Below the pieces are notes generated by a model, which saw only the letters and a list, made by a program, of their open reading frames with translations, ran no database searches and was not told the origin of the DNA. A stretch of DNA of 64,000 nt, taken from contig JAKVBI010000022.1 of the NCBI GenBank assembly GCA_022447545.1, forward strand, positions 56,932 through 120,931. The letters are read 5' to 3'. Both the position numbers and the translations under genes were made by a program. Shown here piece after piece: positions 8,097-17,336 of the stretch (its first letter is position 1; each line of letters starts with the position of its first letter). The stretch is from Myxococcota bacterium. Its GTDB lineage: Bacteria; Myxococcota_A; UBA9160; SMWR01.

Positions 8097-9170
8097 TCAG
8101 GTGGCTGCGGGTACGCTTTGTTCGACGATGGCGCGATTGCCGCCACGGGAAAGGCGCCAGATGAAGGCGTCGACGATGAAGTGGTGAACGTTGATCGCGG
8201 CCACTACGAGAAGCATGCTCTCCACGAATCCGAATCCGACCAGCACGTAGGCGTGGGGTAGCAGGGCGAAGAGGCCATAGGCCAGCACGAGGGATGTGGC
8301 GTAGAAGCGGGCCACATGATGCACGGCACTGCGCGGATCTCCAGCTTTGCGCTGGTCTTTGAGGTGGAAGATGGTCACGATGGCGAGGTATTGGACCCCG
8401 TGGAAGACCGTGGCCCAGACGAACGCATCGCGATAGGAGAGCGTGGCCCACCAGACGCCGTTGGTGATGACGACGAGCAGGCTGATGAATGGCATGGGCA
8501 TGCCTGATTGGCGCCAGACCCAGAAGAAGAGTGCGATGGGAGAGGCGAAGATCAGCACGGTTAGGATCTTCTGGGTCGTGAGGAGTAGTTCGATGACCTG
8601 TGGTTCCATCATTACGGACCGCGGCAGCAGCCAGCCGATGCCGACATCGCCGGCTTGCACGATGGCCAGCAGGAAGGGGAGGAGGCACACCCAGCGCAGG
8701 AGTTTCTTGTCGAGGGGGCGCAGACGGCAGCCCGAGTGCATGCTGTACATGACAGCGAGTCCGTACGCCTGGGCCGCGTAGTGGAAGGGCGACCACGTCA
8801 GATAGAGGGATTGCAGGTGGGGCCCCAGCGTGCCGGCTTCGAAAATGCAGAGCGTCAGCATCAGGAATGCGACAACAGGAAATGCGAGGGTGAGGAACGG
8901 CATGTCTTCGGTGGCGCCGGGCTTGGTGTAGAGACGCACGGTCGAAGAAGCGAAATGAGTGCTGTTGGTGAGCAAGATCAGCATCGCCATCAGCGAAATG
9001 GTGTCGTCACCAAAGGAGATGCTCAGATGCAGGCGACCGGCGTGGTGGATCCAGAGCATCACGAGAAGGCTCAATCCACCGCCGATGATCAGATAGTCGA
9101 AGATCGGGTGGACGAAGGACTGACCGAGCAGTCGAGTCGAAAGGCTCGACGAAGTGCTGTCTCGGTTCAT
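8097..9170 (-). CDS. polytopic membrane protein with conserved His motifs, family unrecognised
   Basis: 357 residues from ATG 9170 (MNRDSTSSS). The open frame extends upstream but that part reads as low-complexity non-coding sequence. About nine transmembrane helices carry regularly placed histidines: WIHHAGRLH, NSTHFASS, SPFHYAAQ, MYSMHSG, FHGVQY and a C-terminal NVHHFIVDAFIWR. Such spacing suggests a buried metal or haem site, as in membrane desaturase- or oxidase-like folds, but I cannot assign a family. It is followed after 53 bp by the TPR gene at 7186, so the two may act together. It is divergent from the AP-superfamily gene at 9436. Confidence 0.75.
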   Translation of the reverse strand: MNRDSTSSSLSTRLLGQSFVHPIFDYLIIGGGLSLLVMLWIHHAGRLHLSISFGDDTISLMAMLILLTNSTHFASSTVRLYTKPGATEDMPFLTLAFPVVAFLMLTLCIFEAGTLGPHLQSLYLTWSPFHYAAQAYGLAVMYSMHSGCRLRPLDKKLLRWVCLLPFLLAIVQAGDVGIGWLLPRSVMMEPQVIELLLTTQKILTVLIFASPIALFFWVWRQSGMPMPFISLLVVITNGVWWATLSYRDAFVWATVFHGVQYLAIVTIFHLKDQRKAGDPRSAVHHVARFYATSLVLAYGLFALLPHAYVLVGFGFVESMLLVVAAINVHHFIVDAFIWRLSRGGNRAIVEQSVPAAT

Positions 9171-9435
9171 CGCACGTGGTTCCCCTGCCAGCGGCTGTGC
9201 GTCGGTGGCGCTGGAGTTCGGATCGCGGTCGGCCCGCGATCGTCCGAACCGCAGACTCGGGTCGGGAGCAAAGGATACCCTGCTCTCAGCAAGCCATCCA
9301 TCGAAGGTGTTTGGTGCGGACCCGTGAGGATCGGCGACACAAGGGTCTGCGGGGTGGCTGGCTGGCAACGCGTTCGTGGGTGCGGTCGCATGGGGCGATG
9401 GCTCGGACGGAGGCAATGATTTCGATGCGGCGGCG

Positions 9436-10908
9436 ATGAACTCCGGCGGAACTCGTCCGAGGCGGTGGCTCGAAGAGAGGCGGGGCAGCGCGGCCCTACG
9501 GGTGTTGCTCTGTCTGCTGTTTGGCGGCTTCGGGCTGGGCTGCACGCCGGCGCGTTCGGGGCCGCCCGACATCGTTCTGGTCGTGATCGATACCCTTCGC
9601 TCGGATCGGGTGTCGGCCTATGGGTATGCGCGTGAGACGACTCCACGACTCGATGCCCTGGCGCAGCGGGGGATTCGATTCGATCGCGCGAGTTCGACCT
9701 CGAGCTGGACGGTGCCCGCCCACGCATCCCTGTTCACGGGCCTCGCGCCGCTCCAGCATGGGGCTCATCAGGAACACGCTCGCCTTGAACCGGGAATTCC
9801 CACCTTGGCGGAGCGCTTGCGCGACGCCGGGTATGCGACCTTTGGGGCCAGTGCCAATCCGCTGGTGGGTTCTCGGACCGGTTTGTCCCGTGGCTTCGAC
9901 GCATTCGCCGAGACCTGGCGACCTGCCGCACGTGAGGGTCGCACCCACCCGAATCAAGACGCTGTGTTGAGCTTTCTGGGCGACGTCCCGGTGAGCCAGC
10001 CGGTGTTCCTGTTTCTGAACTACATGGAAGTTCACGGCCCCTACGATCCGCCGCTGCCCTTTCGGGCCGAGTTTCTCTCCGCCGCCGAGGCCGACGGTAC
10101 CTTCAGGGATGATTTCGAGGCGTCGCGTTATTACCTCGACAGGAACTCGATCTCAGACGCTGATTTTCGGAGGTTGTCAGACCTCTACGACGGGGAGGTC
10201 GCTTACGCGGACGCGTTGCTTGGCGAACTCCTCGACGCACTGGATCGGGCGGATCGCTTGGACAACGCCGTGTTGGTGGTCACCTCCGACCACGGAGAGA
10301 ACCTGGGGGACCACGGCCACTTTCGCCACGTCTTCAACCTCTATGGAAGCACCGTGTCGGTTCCTCTTGTGTTCGTTTTGCCCGATGACAGCCGCGCAGG
10401 TGAAGTGGTGGAGGCACCGGTCAGCCTTGTGGACGTGTTCGCGTCGATTCTGGCCGCGGCGGGTTTGCCTCCTGGGGGCGTGGGTCGCGATCTTCTCGGG
10501 TCTCCCGTGGATCCCGGGCGAGCCGTTTATGCGGAGTACTTTCGTCCCGCTCAGGCGTTGACGTTGTTTACACCGGGTGAATTCGAGGAACACTCGGATC
10601 GCCTTCGCCCTTTCCTTCGGGTGCTGAGATCGGTCGAGCATGGTGGGCTGAGACTGATCTGGTCTTCAGATGGGAAGCGTGAACTGTACGACGTGAAGGC
10701 GGACCCCGGCGAGCAACGCAATCTGTGGGAGGAGCCCGCCTATGCCCAGCGAGCGATGGATTTGGTGGAGTTGCTGGAAGGGCAGGGTGGGCGGCCGGGC
10801 GAGGCGTCGGAGCAGGGTCTTCTGGATGGGGTCTCGGCGAGTCCCTTTGGGGTGCTCGACGCGGAGGAAGAGGCCCGCCTTCGCGAGTTGGGCTATCTGC
10901 GCCCGTGA
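9436..10908 (+). CDS. alkaline-phosphatase-superfamily (sulfatase-like) lipoprotein, Thr nucleophile
   Basis: 490 residues from ATG 9436; a GTG at 9376 is an alternative. A hydrophobic segment ending FGLGC (Cys36) is a probable but imperfect lipobox. The sulfatase fold is shown by DIVLVVIDTLR with metal Asp52, SWTVPAHASLFTG with Thr92 at the nucleophile position, and TSDHGENLGDHG for the second metal pair. Sulfatases need Cys or Ser in C-x-P-x-R to form formylglycine; here it is T-V-P-A-H, so phosphodiester or phosphotransfer chemistry is more likely. The C-terminus ends RELGYLRP, a tail shared with the other four lipoproteins. It lies in the periplasm, anchored to a membrane. Substrate unknown, probably a glycan or lipid substituent. 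Confidence 0.8.
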   Translation: MNSGGTRPRRWLEERRGSAALRVLLCLLFGGFGLGCTPARSGPPDIVLVVIDTLRSDRVSAYGYARETTPRLDALAQRGIRFDRASSTSSWTVPAHASLFTGLAPLQHGAHQEHARLEPGIPTLAERLRDAGYATFGASANPLVGSRTGLSRGFDAFAETWRPAAREGRTHPNQDAVLSFLGDVPVSQPVFLFLNYMEVHGPYDPPLPFRAEFLSAAEADGTFRDDFEASRYYLDRNSISDADFRRLSDLYDGEVAYADALLGELLDALDRADRLDNAVLVVTSDHGENLGDHGHFRHVFNLYGSTVSVPLVFVLPDDSRAGEVVEAPVSLVDVFASILAAAGLPPGGVGRDLLGSPVDPGRAVYAEYFRPAQALTLFTPGEFEEHSDRLRPFLRVLRSVEHGGLRLIWSSDGKRELYDVKADPGEQRNLWEEPAYAQRAMDLVELLEGQGGRPGEASEQGLLDGVSASPFGVLDAEEEARLRELGYLRP

Positions 10909-10914
10909 ACGGGG

Positions 10915-12396
10915 TTATTCCAGGTAGCCGAGTTCGCGCAGGGCCTGCACGTCGCGGGTATCTGGCTCGCTCGAGGGGTCCATGGGGTCAGCGCTCAGCC
11001 ACGTGTCGAGCTGGGCTCGGAGGCGGGGCAGCGCCGGGTGGTCGACTCGATAGAGGTTGTTCTGTTCGTTCGGGTCTGAGGAGAGTTGGTAGAGCTCGTA
11101 GGCATCAGCTTCAGGGAGGCCGGGTGTATAGATGAGCTTGTGGTCTTCGAGGGTCACGGACCGGAGCTTGCCTGCGACGTCGAAGCGAACGCGCCGCGGG
11201 GTTTCGCGGGGATAGAAACTGCGTCCGCTCTCGGCATAGGTGGCTCGGGGTTGGCGGGTGTCGCGCACGGAGTGGGGCAGTAGCGATCGCCCGTCCAGTG
11301 CCTGGGTTTGCGCGGCCGGTAGACCGAGGTCGAGCAACTCCACGAGTGTCGGCAGGACGTCGACCAGAGAGACCCTTTCGTCCACTCTGGCTGGACCTCC
11401 AGCCGGGTCGTTGCGTGGGAGGATGATGGCGAGTGGGACACGCAACACGCTTTCGTACAGGCTGTCTCCGTGATCGTAGTGAAGCCCGTGGGCTCCGAGT
11501 TCTTCGCCATGGTCTGCGGCAAAGACGATCAACCAGTCGGGGCCGCGCTCGGCTTTGAACCGGGTCACGAGTTCGGCGATGGCATTGTCGGTGTAGCGGA
11601 TTTCCGCGGCGTAGAGGCGGCGAATGTGCTCGTTCACACGCTCGGGAAGTGTGTTGCGGTAGACCGACTTCACTTTCCCGAGTTCGGGCGGGTAGGCGCT
11701 CTCGCCCGTGCCGCCGGGCGTGGTTCCAAAACGGAGGGCGTAGGGACCCTCGTAGCCCGTATCGAAAGCGAGAGCCTGCTCGGGTGGTGGGAAGTAGGGA
11801 ACGTGGGGGTCGATGTAGTGAACCCAGATGAAGAGGGGAGTCCCGTCGGGGGTTCGTTCGAGTTGCTCGATGGCCGTTCGGGTGGTGGCTTTTGCATCGC
11901 GGGTGTCCAGGCCGTGATCGTAGACGTCGAAGCCACGAGCGAGACCGCGTTCAGGTCCGAGGATGTGGTTGGAGACCACCGCGACGGTTCGGTAGCCCCG
12001 GGCTCGGGCCAATTCTGGGAGCGAGGGCAGGTCGTCTCGAAGCCGGCCAAACAGGGTGCGGACGCCATGGCTCGGGGGATAGACGCCTGTAAACAGACTG
12101 GCGATGGACTGGGTGGTGCGTGGGCTCGGAGTGACTGCACTTTCGAAGATCACGCCTTCTGCAACCAGGGCATCGAGAAATGGCGTGGTGGGGCGATCGT
12201 ACCCATTGCGCGAGAGGTGGTCGGCGCGCAGGGTGTCCACCGTCAAGAGCAGAATGTTTCGGCGGCCCTCGGGGATCTCGGGTCCCGTGCAGGCCCAGAG
12301 GAATAGGCTTCCCCAGAGCAGCCAGCTTCCCCGCATGAGCAGGTCCCTCGACCGCACCAGGGCCCAGTGCGAGGCATTGCGCGCGGTAGGGCTCAT
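10915..12396 (-). CDS. alkaline-phosphatase-superfamily lipoprotein, Thr nucleophile
   Basis: 493 residues from ATG 12396, which overlaps the upstream stop as ATGA; ATG 12336 is a second possible start. The signal LLWGSLFLWAC places lipid on Cys36. Key motifs: NILLLTVDTLRADHL (metal Asp54), SPRTTQSIASLFTG with Thr94 aligned to the nucleophile but followed by T-Q-S-I rather than x-P-x-R, and AADHGEELGAHG. The tail ends RELGYLE. Because both the Pro and Arg of the sulfatase signature are lost, this is the most divergent of the five at that site. It is translationally coupled to a GT-C gene and is the third gene of a three-gene operon, so it likely edits a product of that membrane enzyme. Confidence 0.8.
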   Translation of the reverse strand: MSPTARNASHWALVRSRDLLMRGSWLLWGSLFLWACTGPEIPEGRRNILLLTVDTLRADHLSRNGYDRPTTPFLDALVAEGVIFESAVTPSPRTTQSIASLFTGVYPPSHGVRTLFGRLRDDLPSLPELARARGYRTVAVVSNHILGPERGLARGFDVYDHGLDTRDAKATTRTAIEQLERTPDGTPLFIWVHYIDPHVPYFPPPEQALAFDTGYEGPYALRFGTTPGGTGESAYPPELGKVKSVYRNTLPERVNEHIRRLYAAEIRYTDNAIAELVTRFKAERGPDWLIVFAADHGEELGAHGLHYDHGDSLYESVLRVPLAIILPRNDPAGGPARVDERVSLVDVLPTLVELLDLGLPAAQTQALDGRSLLPHSVRDTRQPRATYAESGRSFYPRETPRRVRFDVAGKLRSVTLEDHKLIYTPGLPEADAYELYQLSSDPNEQNNLYRVDHPALPRLRAQLDTWLSADPMDPSSEPDTRDVQALRELGYLE

Positions 12397-14057
12397 GACT
12401 CGCTGGCCCGGCGTGTGAAGATCTCGAGGTCCCCGATGCGGATCGCAAAGCGATAGTGATTCTCGATCCAGGCTTCGAGTTCGGGAAATTCCATGAGCGC
12501 GTGATCGCTGTCCACCGGAGTGCGGGCGACCGTCTCGAACACGGCCCGGTCGGAGTGGATGACGACGATGGCAGCGGGTGGGTCCATTTCGAGGTCCGCG
12601 AGCAGTTCGCCTCTTGCCGCGTCTCTCGACCAGATGGCGCGCTGGGGAAGGTTGTAGATGTAGCGTGAGGCGGGCCGTCTCTTCGCGAGGTCGTAGAGCA
12701 CCGGCTGGAAGCCCCAGATGTAGATCGATTCGTTCACCGGGGTGTGTGCTTCGATCCATTGCGCGGCGCGGTGGTTGCCCGGTGTGTCCACATCCCCTTC
12801 TGCGTAGAGGTGCTCGCGAATTCCCTGGCGTCCTTGAGGGGCTCCCAGGGCCCAGCCGCGTTGAGCACTCCGCATCCAGAATTCCTCCAGGGTGCCGGTG
12901 CCTGGCGCGGCCGTCGCGAAGACGGCCACCAGGGCTACCGCCGCCACGGCCACACTCCACCACGCTTCGCGGACCAGCAGCCAAAGCTTCCAGTAGCCCC
13001 AGCCTGCCAACAACCCCGTCAGCACGAAGGTCGCTGCGAAGTGGTAGTGGAAGAATTTTCCCTGGAGGGCGACGCCGAGCTGGGCCATCAGGATCAACCC
13101 GAGCACATGGAGTGCCGCGGATCGCTCGCCGGGGTGCAACGGTCGGAGCATCACGAAGGGGACGATGCCCATCAGGTTCAGTGGCGTCATGCGCATGAGC
13201 CACTCCCAGGCTGCCCGGCCGAGGAGCATGGGCAGGCGGTCGGGGTGAAAGTCGAGAGCGACGTAATGGGGGGTGAACACGAAAAGCGCCTGGTGTAGAT
13301 CGGAGAGTGCCCCCTTGAAGGCGAAGTAGGCGAGGGTGATCAGGAGAGGGAACGCGGCGCCCACCGAAAAGGCGAGCAGGGGCGGACGGAGTGCCCCCCA
13401 TGCGCGGGTTCGGGCGGGCTCCGGTGCAGAATTGGATGCCGAAGTCCAACGTTGCCAGGCCACCCAGGCGATGCTGACGGCGATACCTCCGCCGAGCGGG
13501 GGTTTGAGCAGAGCCGCAGCCCCGTACAGGGCCCCTGCCATTCGCCAGTTCCTGGTGGCTCCCCTTCCCGGCGGCTGGGTGGCAAAGACCAGCGCCCAGG
13601 CCAACAGGGCAGCTCCAAACCCCTCGGGTTGGGCGGTGTTCCAGTACTCGAGGGGCACATAGGCGAAAACCGCCATGGCAGCTCCGAGAGCGCCGGGCTC
13701 CCAGCGTCCCACGGCGCGTCTCGAGAACAGCCCAAAGGCGGGGAAGATCGAGAGCAGGAGCAGGGCCTCGAGGATCCGAACGGCTCGCTGTTCGGGGCCG
13801 AACAGCACTTCACCGACCGCGAAGACGAGGTAGATGCCTGGCGGCTTGAAGTCCCAGGCCGCTCGGTAGGGGGCCTCGCCGCGCTGGACCGCATCCGCGA
13901 CCACGGCGTAGATCCCCTGGTCCCGCCCGTAGCCGAAGTCGAGCAACTGGAGCAGGAAGAGTGCCGCTAGGACCCCCGTGAAACCCAGCAGCCACCGGTC
14001 GCGGCGCATCGGCGGGGCGAATCGGTCATCGGCCCCCGGTTCCTTGGCATGGGTCAC
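12393..14057 (-). CDS. GT39-like polytopic glycosyltransferase
   Basis: 554 residues from GTG 14057, overlapping the preceding stop as GTGA. About ten transmembrane helices. The first outward loop reads GYGRDQGIYAVVADAVQRG and then PYRAAWDFKPPGIYL, a pattern typical of PMT_2/GT39-type proteins, which use polyprenyl-phosphate sugars. A soluble C-terminal part follows (HTPVNESIYIWGFQPVLYDLA). It is the middle gene of the operon 15361 to 10915, between a sugar-dehydrogenase-like lipoprotein and an AP-superfamily lipoprotein, linked to both by overlapping stop/start codons. Donor and acceptor unknown. Confidence 0.8.
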   Translation of the reverse strand: MTHAKEPGADDRFAPPMRRDRWLLGFTGVLAALFLLQLLDFGYGRDQGIYAVVADAVQRGEAPYRAAWDFKPPGIYLVFAVGEVLFGPEQRAVRILEALLLLSIFPAFGLFSRRAVGRWEPGALGAAMAVFAYVPLEYWNTAQPEGFGAALLAWALVFATQPPGRGATRNWRMAGALYGAAALLKPPLGGGIAVSIAWVAWQRWTSASNSAPEPARTRAWGALRPPLLAFSVGAAFPLLITLAYFAFKGALSDLHQALFVFTPHYVALDFHPDRLPMLLGRAAWEWLMRMTPLNLMGIVPFVMLRPLHPGERSAALHVLGLILMAQLGVALQGKFFHYHFAATFVLTGLLAGWGYWKLWLLVREAWWSVAVAAVALVAVFATAAPGTGTLEEFWMRSAQRGWALGAPQGRQGIREHLYAEGDVDTPGNHRAAQWIEAHTPVNESIYIWGFQPVLYDLAKRRPASRYIYNLPQRAIWSRDAARGELLADLEMDPPAAIVVIHSDRAVFETVARTPVDSDHALMEFPELEAWIENHYRFAIRIGDLEIFTRRASES

Positions 14058-15361
14058 GGCTCGGACCCCACGGGGGCTGGTGGGTGGTAGGTGACCCTCC
14101 AAATGTGCTGTGAACCATCGTCGAGCACCAGCAGGGATCCATCGGCAAGCAACGTGAGGCCCGTGGGGCGACCCCAGACGGGGCCGGGGCCTCCGCCGAA
14201 GCCATCGATGAAGGTCTCGAATCCACCTTCGGGGCGACCCGATTCATTCATGGGAATGCGTAGGACCGAGTAGCCACTCCGCTTGGATCGGTTGTAGGAG
14301 CCGTGCAGGGCCACCAGGAGGTCGCCGTCGTAGCCGGAGGGAAACATATCGCCCTGGTAGAAGGCTGCGCCCAGAGGCGTGCCGTGGGGGGGCAGGAGTA
14401 CGTCGGGAACGAGGCTTCGGGCGATGGCTTCCGGGTCCAGCTCGGACAGGCGGGGCTCGGGGTTGGGGCCCAGGTAGGCCCAGGGCCACCCGTAAAAGCC
14501 GCCGGATCGGACCGCCGTTGCGAAGTCCGGCGGGAGGTCGTCGCCCAGACCGTCGCGTTCCGTCACGGCGGCCCACAGGTCACCTGTGTCGGGTTGGATC
14601 GCCAGTGACGAGGGGTTGCGGAGGCCCGAGGCGTAGACCCGCGAATTCGAGCCGTCAGGGTTCATAGCGAGGATCAGGGCACGGTTCGGCGGCTCACGAC
14701 CCTGTCCGTTGTAGTTCGATTGGGAGCCGATACCCACGAATAGGGTGGCTCCATTGTCTGAGAAGGCGAGGTCCCGGGTCCAGTGCCCCCCGCCGGGCAG
14801 GGAAGCAATGACCTCGGGCTCACTCGAAATTCCCAGGTCTCCGGGCTCGAAGCGCGCTCTCACCACGGCATTCTCGAAACCCACATACAGCCAGCCATCG
14901 GAATGGGCGAGTCCGTAGGGTCGGCTGGTGCCTTCGAGTAGATCGGCCCGTCGGTCCGGACGACCGTCGCCATCGGTGTCTCGCAGAATCGAGACCTTCA
15001 GGCCGAAGGATTCAGCCACGATGACGTCGCCGTTGGCGAGAGCCAGGGCCCGACGAGGCCCGGATAGCCCGCTCGCCCAGGCTTGGACCGAAAAACCCGG
15101 GGGTGCGTAGAGGACAGGAATTCCGCCCGGGCGGCGTACCTGGATGTTGCGAGTCGCCGAGACCGTGGCAAAGGGTTCGGGGAGGGTTTGAGGATCGATG
15201 AAGCGCCGTTCTGGCGCTCTGGCGCGTGTCTCCACCGGTTGATTGGAGAACGGCAGGGGGCGGCTCTCGAAGGGGGGATCTGCGGGCGCAGTACAGGCCA
15301 CCACCCCCCAGGACAGGGATAGCTGTACCGCGCACTTGCGTGCCAATACCCAACGGGTCAT
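14054..15361 (-). CDS. sorbosone/glucose dehydrogenase-like beta-propeller lipoprotein
   Basis: 435 residues from ATG 15361 (MTRWVLARK); ATG 15376 is possible. A signal ending WGVVAC is a plausible lipobox. The mature part is a six-bladed propeller of the PQQ-dependent sugar dehydrogenase family: PPGFSVQAWASGL, NGDVIVAESFG, DTDGDGRPD (calcium-loop-like), and the sorbosone-dehydrogenase-type block GGGHWTRDLAFSDNG with its conserved His, then GSQSNYNGQG and GFYGWPWAYLGP. Known members oxidise aldoses or sorbosone in the periplasm with PQQ; many homologues remain untested. First gene of the operon with the GT39-like and AP-superfamily genes. Its start is only 13 bp from the divergent start at 15375. 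Confidence 0.8.
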   Translation of the reverse strand: MTRWVLARKCAVQLSLSWGVVACTAPADPPFESRPLPFSNQPVETRARAPERRFIDPQTLPEPFATVSATRNIQVRRPGGIPVLYAPPGFSVQAWASGLSGPRRALALANGDVIVAESFGLKVSILRDTDGDGRPDRRADLLEGTSRPYGLAHSDGWLYVGFENAVVRARFEPGDLGISSEPEVIASLPGGGHWTRDLAFSDNGATLFVGIGSQSNYNGQGREPPNRALILAMNPDGSNSRVYASGLRNPSSLAIQPDTGDLWAAVTERDGLGDDLPPDFATAVRSGGFYGWPWAYLGPNPEPRLSELDPEAIARSLVPDVLLPPHGTPLGAAFYQGDMFPSGYDGDLLVALHGSYNRSKRSGYSVLRIPMNESGRPEGGFETFIDGFGGGPGPVWGRPTGLTLLADGSLLVLDDGSQHIWRVTYHPPAPVGSEP

Positions 15362-15366
15362 ACACT
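15361..15366 (+). promoter_or_regulatory. -10-like TACACT, eight nt before ATG 15375
   Basis: Fits the TAnnnT box seen close to many starts here. It lies over the start codon of the divergent gene, so the two promoters overlap opposing coding sequence. Confidence 0.35.
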
Positions 15367-15374
15367 CGACCGCC

Positions 15375-17336
15375 ATGGGGGTCGGTCGTAGCATATCTCA
15401 GGCCGCTCTCTCTCCGAGGCGTCTGGCAGCCGCGGTGGGGGTGTTCCTGGGGGCGGCTCTGGTGTGGGGTCTGCACGCCCGCAGTTACCTGCCGTTCCTG
15501 TCGGACGACGCGCTGATTTCGCTGCGCTACGCCCAGAGGCTGCTCGACGGTTTTGGCCTGACATGGACCGAGGGGCCACGCGTCGAGGGCTATTCGAATC
15601 TGCTTTGGGTTCTGGCGGCCGCGGGTCTGGGGTCGTTGGGAGTGGGGTTGATCGAGGCCCTGCGCTGGTTGGGCGTCCTGGGGGCTCTGGCGACCCTGGC
15701 GGCGGTGTTGAGGGCAGCTCGGCCCACCGGCGTTTCGGATCTGCTACCGGCCCTGGGCGCCAGCGGATTGCTCGCGCTGTCGGGGTCGATGGGGGCCTGG
15801 ACCGTGGGCGGCCTGGAACAACCGCTGTTGGCGGCACTCCTGGCCTGGGGACTGGTGGGGGTGTACCCCCTGCTCGAACCGCCTCGCCTCGAGTCGGCGC
15901 GCGAAGTGGCGAGGCGCGCCCTCGCACCGGCACTCGCCCTGGGGCTGCTGTGCTGGACCCGCCCAGATGGGGTGTTGTTTCCGGCAGCCGTCTGCCTCGC
16001 GATGATGAGTCTCTCTGAACTCGGGCGGGTTCGATGGGCAGCGATCCTCACGATCGGGACTTCGAGTGCGGTGTTCGTGGCGCTCCAGACGGCCTTCCGG
16101 CTCAGCTACTACGGGGCCTGGGTGCCGAACACCGCCAATGCGAAACTGGCGTTCTCGATTTCCCGGGCGTTCGAAGGCCTGGTCTACCTGGCCTCGGGGC
16201 TCGGGGAACATTTTCCCATGGTGCTGTTGGCCGGTTGCCTCGCGACCCTTGCGCTGGGGGATGCGGTTTCCGCCCGCCGCCTGCGAGTGATCGGGGTGTG
16301 TCTCGGGGTCTGGTGCGGATATGTGATCGCAGTGGGAGGCGATACGTTTCCCGCCTACCGACACCTCGTCGGGGTGGTGGTGTTGCTGTCCCTGGCGTGT
16401 GTGGAGGGGCTGCGGGCTGCGCTCCACCGCTGGGCGGAGCGGCCCTGGCTCCCCTGGCTGGCCACGTTGGCGGCTCTGGGGGGGCTGGCGGGATTGCAGG
16501 CCAATTCCTTCGAGAACCAACGGGCCCGGGAGGAAACCTGGGAGTGGGACGGGGAGGTGGTGGGCCGCTTGTTGGCCCGGGCTTTCGGAGAGCAGCGGCC
16601 GCTCATCGCCGTCGACCCCTCGGGCACGCTGCCCTTCTTCTCGGGGCTCCCCGCCGTGGACATGTTGGGCCTCAACGATCGCTACCTGGGTGAGCATCCA
16701 CCGCCGGATCTCGGTCGAGGCTGGTTGGGCCACGAGCTGGGCGATGGGGACTACGTGTTGTCGCGGCAACCCGATCTGGTGTTGTTCTGTACGCCAGCAG
16801 GCGGAGCCACGCCGTGTTTTCGAAGTGGCCTCGAGCTCGTTCGTGACCCTCGCTTCGCCGCCGAATATCGGCTGCTGCACCTGGAGGGTGACGATCCCCA
16901 TGTGTTCCGCACCCGCATCTGGGCCCGCCGGGACGGGCGCCTCGGATGGGTGCGGGCGGAGGATCACATCCAGGTCCCCGCCTACTGGCTCAGCGCCAAC
17001 CCCGACAGCGTGGCCCGCTTGGACCCGTGGGGTGCGTGGTTCGTGGCGGTCGATACCACGACCTCCGCGGGGATTCGGGATCTGGAGCTGCTGCCCGGGG
17101 CGGCGCGCTGGCTTCTGAGCGTCCAGGCCGATGGGGGTCCCTGGGAGATCGTGGCCAGGCCGGCCCAGGGGGGCGCCTGGGAGGCGCGCGGTCGAGGCGG
17201 GAGCCTGACCTTCGAGGTCTCCAGTTCTCAGGCACAGGGGATTGATGTGAGCCTCGTGGCCCTCGATCCAGGGCAGGCCGTGAGGGTGTGGGGGCTCGAA
17301 CTCGTCAGGGAGCCGTTGGGGCCGGCACCTGACTGA
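15375..17336 (+). CDS. GT-C-like polytopic membrane protein with soluble C-terminal domain
   Basis: 653 residues from ATG 15375 (MGVGRSISQ). The first outward loop reads LPFLSDDALISLRYAQRLLDG, then GPRVEGYSNLLW: the D-D-A and VEGYSN-LW motifs mark a large family of uncharacterised GT39/ArnT-like bacterial proteins. Nine or ten helices lead to a periplasmic part with PAVDMLGLNDRYLGEHP and a beta-rich tail. A mannosyl- or arabinosyltransferase-like reaction with a polyprenyl-phosphate donor is inferred. It overlaps the convergent gene at 17305 by 32 bp. Confidence 0.8.
   Translation: MGVGRSISQAALSPRRLAAAVGVFLGAALVWGLHARSYLPFLSDDALISLRYAQRLLDGFGLTWTEGPRVEGYSNLLWVLAAAGLGSLGVGLIEALRWLGVLGALATLAAVLRAARPTGVSDLLPALGASGLLALSGSMGAWTVGGLEQPLLAALLAWGLVGVYPLLEPPRLESAREVARRALAPALALGLLCWTRPDGVLFPAAVCLAMMSLSELGRVRWAAILTIGTSSAVFVALQTAFRLSYYGAWVPNTANAKLAFSISRAFEGLVYLASGLGEHFPMVLLAGCLATLALGDAVSARRLRVIGVCLGVWCGYVIAVGGDTFPAYRHLVGVVVLLSLACVEGLRAALHRWAERPWLPWLATLAALGGLAGLQANSFENQRAREETWEWDGEVVGRLLARAFGEQRPLIAVDPSGTLPFFSGLPAVDMLGLNDRYLGEHPPPDLGRGWLGHELGDGDYVLSRQPDLVLFCTPAGGATPCFRSGLELVRDPRFAAEYRLLHLEGDDPHVFRTRIWARRDGRLGWVRAEDHIQVPAYWLSANPDSVARLDPWGAWFVAVDTTTSAGIRDLELLPGAARWLLSVQADGGPWEIVARPAQGGAWEARGRGGSLTFEVSSSQAQGIDVSLVALDPGQAVRVWGLELVREPLGPAPD

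Noticed and set aside
8655-9419. Plus-strand open frame opposite the His-rich membrane gene
   Set aside because: Composition is that of an antisense shadow (Gln, Glu, Arg, Gly) with no motif, and it runs into non-coding sequence.
9171-9572. N-terminal extension of the His-rich membrane gene
   Set aside because: The upstream part is Pro/Ser/Ala-rich low-complexity text without features; the protein reads sensibly only from ATG 9170.
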